A stretch of 64,000 nucleotides of DNA from Cacajao melanocephalus (Eukaryota; Chordata; Mammalia; Primates; Pitheciidae), in contig CAUYLG010017981.1 in the NCBI GenBank assembly GCA_963573385.1, positions 1-64,000 on the forward strand. Direction: 5' to 3'. The notes below the pieces were generated by a model. The model worked only from the letters and a program-made list of their open reading frames with translations. It was not told the DNA's origin and searched no databases. Position 1 is the first letter of the stretch. Every line of letters begins with the position of its first letter. This document shows, in pieces, positions 57,651 through 64,000 of the stretch. The position numbers and the translations under genes were made by a program.

Positions 57651-58200
57651 CTCGGCCTCCGCTCCCCGACATCAGGTTCTCGCGCCCGCCCCTTCCCCAG
57701 GCCCGGCGCCTTCGTCGGAGGCGACCCGGGCGACCACTTCCGGGAGACGCGCCGGGCACGTCGGGAGTTGTAGTCCACGCAGTGGGGTCGCGCATGCGTG
57801 AGGGTGCAGGGCTCGGATTGAGCACACCTGGGGCCCCTGCGGCCCTTTAAGCTGAATGCTGGCTGGCAGGGACAGCTGCGCCCCGGCTTCGAGGCGGCTG
57901 CAAGGTCATAGACACAGGTGGCTGGGAAGGTGCGCGGACCGCACCCGGAGGCTGTGGTTGCACCGCCGCCCAAGTGCGTGCCTCCGCCTCGCGTTGCCTC
58001 TGCCCCAGTCCCGGGCCCTCCCCCAGCCGCAGCCACACCTCGGCTCCCTCCACCCCAGGCTCCTCATGGCCTCTGGACACAGTCCGGTCGCCTCCCACCC
58101 CACCTTCTGCTGGAGCCATCGGGGCGCCCCGGAACGTGGCGGGGGCTGTCACCTGATGACTTTAGGCTCACGCCCCTCGAGCTGTGCGCGCCAAGGAGGC
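57651..58200 (-). promoter_or_regulatory. UCK1: UCK1 CpG-rich promoter
   Basis: GC- and CpG-rich sequence surrounds the first exon. Visible sites include an ETS-type CCACTTCCGG at 57734-57743, a GGGAGTTGTAGTCC element at 57763-57776 (complement GGACTACAACTCCC, similar to ZNF143/THAP11-type motifs), and an NRF-1-like CGCGCATGCGTG at 57789-57800. No TATA box is seen. The start site is probably about 57,780-57,860, judged by the human gene length. Confidence 0.65.
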
Positions 58201-58299
58201 AGAGGCCCGTGGGCCGGGTTCCGCCCCTTCCCCTCTCCGTGCCTGGCACAGAGAACGTGACAGGCAAATTCTGATCCATTCAAATTGTAGATTTCCCCA

Positions 58300-59833
58300 A
58301 GGCGTAAAGGCTGTTTAAAAGTCCAGCTCCTAAAGCAGCCGAGCACTCCCTAAATATTTGATGATGCTGAAATATAATCCCGGCGGGACTAGAGTAACCT
58401 GCAGGCGTGAGAAATCTTGGTTTCTGTCACTTTGCGGGTATTCATCCATCCCAGGAGTGGCTATAGGCAGCTCCCGGTGATCAGTGGGAGGGGACTGGGC
58501 TCCCGGAGCCCTGTGGACACGGACAGCTGGAAGCTCCCTGAAGGGGCACTGGGTACGCTTGGCTTGCCAGGGAAAGCAGTCCCCTACACGAGGGAAAAAC
58601 CGTGGCAGGTTAGGAGCCAGGTGACCTTGGGCAGTGACATGATCACTCATGTTTTTCCACTTCCAGTGTAGGGGAAATAGCGTGGTGAGACTTCCCTGCC
58701 CTATAGCACACAGAGAGTGGGCTTGGCCAGGGCCCGCCCCAGAGGCAGTGTCTGGTCTGTGTTTTCTTAGATTCTCTATTTGTCTATTTGGCATCCATTC
58801 ATCACGGGGCGATTCTATTAACTACGTTTTCTTATTTTCTGTATCCTTGGTGCTCTGGCATTTGGGCGCAGGGTTAGCCAATTCTAAGAGATAGCAAAGG
58901 CCCAGGGCAGAGCATACTTTTCATATACAAAACAGCCAACCCAAGTCTACAGCCCCACCACCTCCTGATCTAATTCTCGCCCTGGTAGCCAAGATTCTCC
59001 CTGCCCTAAATCACCCAGGGCCAGGCGTCAGGCCACTAGAGACCACTCTGCAGCCCAGATCCCACTAGGATTACTCAAACTAGCCAATTTTAAACTCTTT
59101 CCCTGCCCTGCCAGGCCTTCCCCATGAAAACCCGGAGAAAGTCCCTGGGCTGGGCTCTCCCCTGCTCCTGCTTCTGCCTCCTGACCAAATCTGGGGCTCC
59201 CCTACAGGCCCTGCCCGCCACGGGTGCCCCTTCTCTCGGGAAAGGCAATCAACCTTGTGAGTGCCTTGGTCTCACCTCGACGTCACTCAGCCCTACATCT
59301 GTAAATTAAACCCCAGGCACAGAACACTGTCTAGCAAACAGCCACGCTGCTGGCTTAGATCTGTCTAGGTGTGTGCCCAAGAGGTGGCCATGCCCCAAGC
59401 CAGCTTTGAATTTGCATCAGGGGAGACTTAAGACACGATGTGTTGCCATTTCTTCCCCTGTGGCCCAGCCACATAGTGAAAGGCAGGAGGGAAACTAGCA
59501 GAGTCTGACCAGGGGCTGTCCCTGATACTCCTGGCTTCTGTCTCGTGTGCCCTCTCTGGGGACTAGACACAAGGCATGAGCTGTCAGGGCCCGTCAGGCT
59601 ATGGCCTGGTTCTGCTCCCAAGGCAAAGGGACAGTTCAGGGAGGAGCCAGTCCCTGAGAGCAGGCCGAGTGCCCAGGAAGCCCACAGTCCAGGAAGCAAG
59701 GCCCTGGTCCACACAGCTCAGGCCTCTGGGCCACAGTGGCTCCCCTGTGGGACCATCCCAACCACCACCAAGCAGAGGCCCAGCCCCAAACCTCTAGCTG
59801 GCCCCTACCTCCCCATATTGTACAGAAGAGTGA
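58300..59833. other. Unassigned intergenic sequence upstream of UCK1
   Basis: No gene or recent SINE is visible. The segment at about 58,880-59,330, which ends in GTAAATTAAACC after a C-rich stretch, looks like a decayed LTR or other old repeat, but I cannot assign a family. Confidence 0.4.
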
Positions 59834-60946
<1,113 letters not shown>

Positions 60947-61553
60947 GTGGGCACAGTGGGCTCACACCTATGATCCCAGCACTTTGGGAGGCCAAGGTGG
61001 AAGGATCACTTGAGCTCAGGAGTTTGAGACCAGCCTGGGCAATATATAGCAAGACTGTCTCTACAAAAAATTTAAAAATTAGGCTAGGCATGGTGGCTCA
61101 TGCCTGTAATTTCAGCACTTTGGAAGGCTGAAGCAGGCAGATCACCTGAGGTCAGGAGTTCGAGACCAGCCTGGCCAACATGGTGAAACCCCTGTCTCTA
61201 CTAAAAATAAAAAAGTTAGCCAAGTGTGATGGTACATGCCTATAATCCCAGCTACTCAGGAGTCTGAGGCAGGAGAATCACTTGAACCCAGGTGGTGGAG
61301 GTTGCAGTGAGCCAAGATCACGCCACTACACTCCAGCCTGGGCAACAGAGTAAGACTCTGTCTTGAAAAAAAAAAAAAGTTAAAAACTAGCTGGGGTTGG
61401 TGGCACAGGCCTGTGGTCCCAGCTACTGGGGAGGCTGAGAGGTAGGAGGATTGCTTGAGCTTGGTGGGGTGGAGGTTGCAGTGAGCAGAAATCGTGCCAC
61501 TGCACTCTAGCCTGGGCGACAGAGCAAGACTCTGTCTCAAAAAATAAAAAAGT
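60947..61553 (+). mobile_element. Old Alu split by a younger Alu
   Basis: The old left arm (60947-61083) ends in CTCTACAAAAAATTTAAAAATTAG. The right arm resumes at about 61374 (GTTAAAAACTAGCTGGGG) and runs to 61553. Confidence 0.83.
61084..61373 (+). mobile_element. Alu SINE nested in an older Alu
   Basis: 'GGCTAGGCATGGTGGCTCATGCC' to an A tail at 61363-61376, in the same direction as the host and in the host's A-rich linker. TTAAAAA(T/C)TAG on both sides is the likely target duplication. Confidence 0.88.
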
Positions 61554-62700
<1,147 letters not shown>

Positions 62701-63054
62701 ACATACACGCTCCATGCAGAACTGCACCATCTCCCTGTTCAGAGACAAGGCGGGGAAGCACGGGAGCCAGGCCCTCGGCATGAAGAAGGGCCCAGAGCCA
62801 GCGGTTTGAAGCTGAGCTGCTCATACAGGGTCCAGGACCAGGTACCTGTCTTAGGGGTGGGAATCAAAGCCACAGCCTCACACGGAGCAGGAGTTCTGGA
62901 ACTGGCCTTCTGCAGACCGCTGGAGAAACCATTGCAGCACTCAAGCTCTGGGTAAACAGAATCATCTCTAAGAAAGTGGAACCTGGGGCCTGTGCTACAC
63001 CTGGGCCACCCACAGGGGACAGAAATTCCAAGCTAACAAACTGACATAAAAATG

Positions 63055-63703
63055 GTTTGGGCAAGGTACAGTGGTGCACACCTGTAATCCCAGTACTGTG
63101 GGAGGCCGAGGTGGGTGGTTTGCTTGAGGCCAAGAGTTCAAGACTAGCCTGGGCAACATAATGAGACTGTGTCTTTTTTTTTTTTTTTCGAGATGGAGTC
63201 TCACTCTGTCACCCAGGCTGGAGTGCAGTGGTGCGATCTCAGCTCACTGCAACTCCACCTCCTGGGTTCAAGTGTTTCTCCTGCCTCAGCCTCCCAAGTA
63301 GCTGGGATTACAGGTGTGTGCCACAACGCCCAGCTAATTTTTGTATTTGTAGAGATGAGGTTTTGCCATGTTGGCCAGGCTGGTCTCGAACTCCTGACCT
63401 CAGGTGATCCGCCCAGCTCGGCCGGTGTCCAAAAGTGCTGGAATTACAGGTGTGAGCCACCATGCCTGGCCAGTGAGACCTTGTCTTTACAAAACAAAAA
63501 CCAACCAAACAAACAAAACTAAAAAAACAACAACAGCAGCCAGGTGTGGTGGTGGCACATACCTATAGTCCCACTTACTAGGGAGGCTGAGGTGGGACTT
63601 AACTCGTAGGAGTTAAGCCCAGGAGTTCAAGGATGCAGTGAGCTATGATGGCCTCACTCCAACATGGGTGACAGAGACTCTGTATTAAAAAGAGAAAAAA
63701 AAA
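63055..63703 (+). mobile_element. Old Alu interrupted by an opposite-strand Alu
   Basis: The left arm is at 63055-63172 and the right arm at about 63472-63703 with an A tail. The target appears as GAGACTGTGTCT / GAGACCTTGTCT around the inserted element. Confidence 0.83.
63173..63471 (-). mobile_element. Alu SINE inserted head-to-head into an older Alu
   Basis: Poly-T at 63175-63188 and the full Alu complement to CACCATGCCTGGCC. It is in the opposite orientation to its host, which creates an Alu inverted repeat. Confidence 0.9.
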
Positions 63704-63882
63704 AAAAGCCAGGCGCAGTGGCTCACGCCTGTAATCCCAACACTTTAGGAGGCCGAGGCAGGTGGATCACAGGGTCAGGAGTTTGAGACCAGCCTGGCCA
63801 ACATGGTGAAACCCCGTCTCTTCTAATAATACAAAAATTAGCCGGGCATGGTGGTGTGCACCTGTAGTCCCAGCTACTTGGG
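63704..63882 (+). mobile_element. Alu SINE truncated into simple sequence
   Basis: 'AAGCCAGGCGCAGTGGCTCACGCC' through 'GTAGTCCCAGCTACTTGGGA', where the Alu stops mid right arm and a CT repeat begins. Confidence 0.88.
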
Positions 63883-63883
63883 A

Positions 63884-63920
<37 letters not shown>

Positions 63921-63940
63921 GTGTGTATATATATGTATAC

Positions 63941-63978
<38 letters not shown>

Positions 63979-64000
63979 GTATATACATACGTATATATAG
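63883..64000. repeat. Compound (CT)n-(TA)n-(AG)n microsatellite, palindromic
   Basis: CT dinucleotides at 63884-63905, alternating TA/TG/TATATG at 63906-63958, AG dinucleotides at 63959-63978, then more TA-rich sequence to the window edge. The CT and AG arms are complementary. Confidence 0.9.

Noticed and set aside
57850..58280. Divergent coding gene starting in the UCK1 CpG island (134-codon plus-strand ORF)
   Set aside because: CpG islands give long open frames by composition. No splice donor continuation or known protein is visible. A non-coding divergent transcript remains possible but is unsupported.
58880..59330. Solitary LTR of an endogenous retrovirus
   Set aside because: C-rich sequence followed by a weak ATTAAA-like signal is suggestive, but I see no convincing TG...CA ends or target duplication, so no element is called.

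Overview
This is primate nuclear genomic DNA. Genes are split by GT-AG introns, Alu SINEs are abundant on both strands (about 35 copies or pieces), and three protein-coding genes match, in order and orientation, the human 9q34.13 neighbourhood PRRC2B - POMT1 - UCK1. The POMT1 reading frame reassembles to 747 codons and UCK1 to 277, the lengths I recall for the human proteins. Scattered residue differences from the human POMT1 I remember suggest a non-human primate; the species cannot be fixed from the window alone.

Layout. Positions 1-26,735 (+) hold the 3' two-thirds of PRRC2B: 18 coding exons (one of 2,082 bp), a stop at 22,406 and a 3' UTR of about 4.3 kb. Two PRRC2B introns each carry a copy of the C/D-box snoRNA SNORD62; the copies differ at one base in 85. 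Positions 26,736-29,280 are intergenic and contain MIR and Alu sequence. A CpG-rich promoter with two identical NRF-1-type sites (29,280-29,720) precedes POMT1 (+), whose 19 coding exons run from 30,815 to 49,685. POMT1 introns are full of Alus and also contain a 39-bp minisatellite, a ~17-bp VNTR and a 243-bp direct repeat. POMT1 and UCK1 (-) meet tail to tail at about 50,370-50,400 with facing poly(A) signals. UCK1 has 7 coding exons from 57,650 down to 51,612 and a CpG-rich promoter at about 57,650-58,200. From 58,300 to 64,000 I see only intergenic sequence with Alu and MIR insertions, ending in a CT/TA/AG simple-sequence palindrome.

The three genes do not form a pathway. PRRC2B is an RNA-binding, translation-associated protein and host of a rRNA-modification guide. 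POMT1 is an ER protein O-mannosyltransferase subunit. UCK1 is a pyrimidine salvage kinase. I found no undescribed multi-gene system. The least expected observations are: the 243-bp, 97%-identical direct repeat that brackets three POMT1 exons summing to 104 in-frame codons; the duplicated snoRNA; the 22-residue alternative-donor cassette in POMT1; and the touching 3' ends of POMT1 and UCK1.
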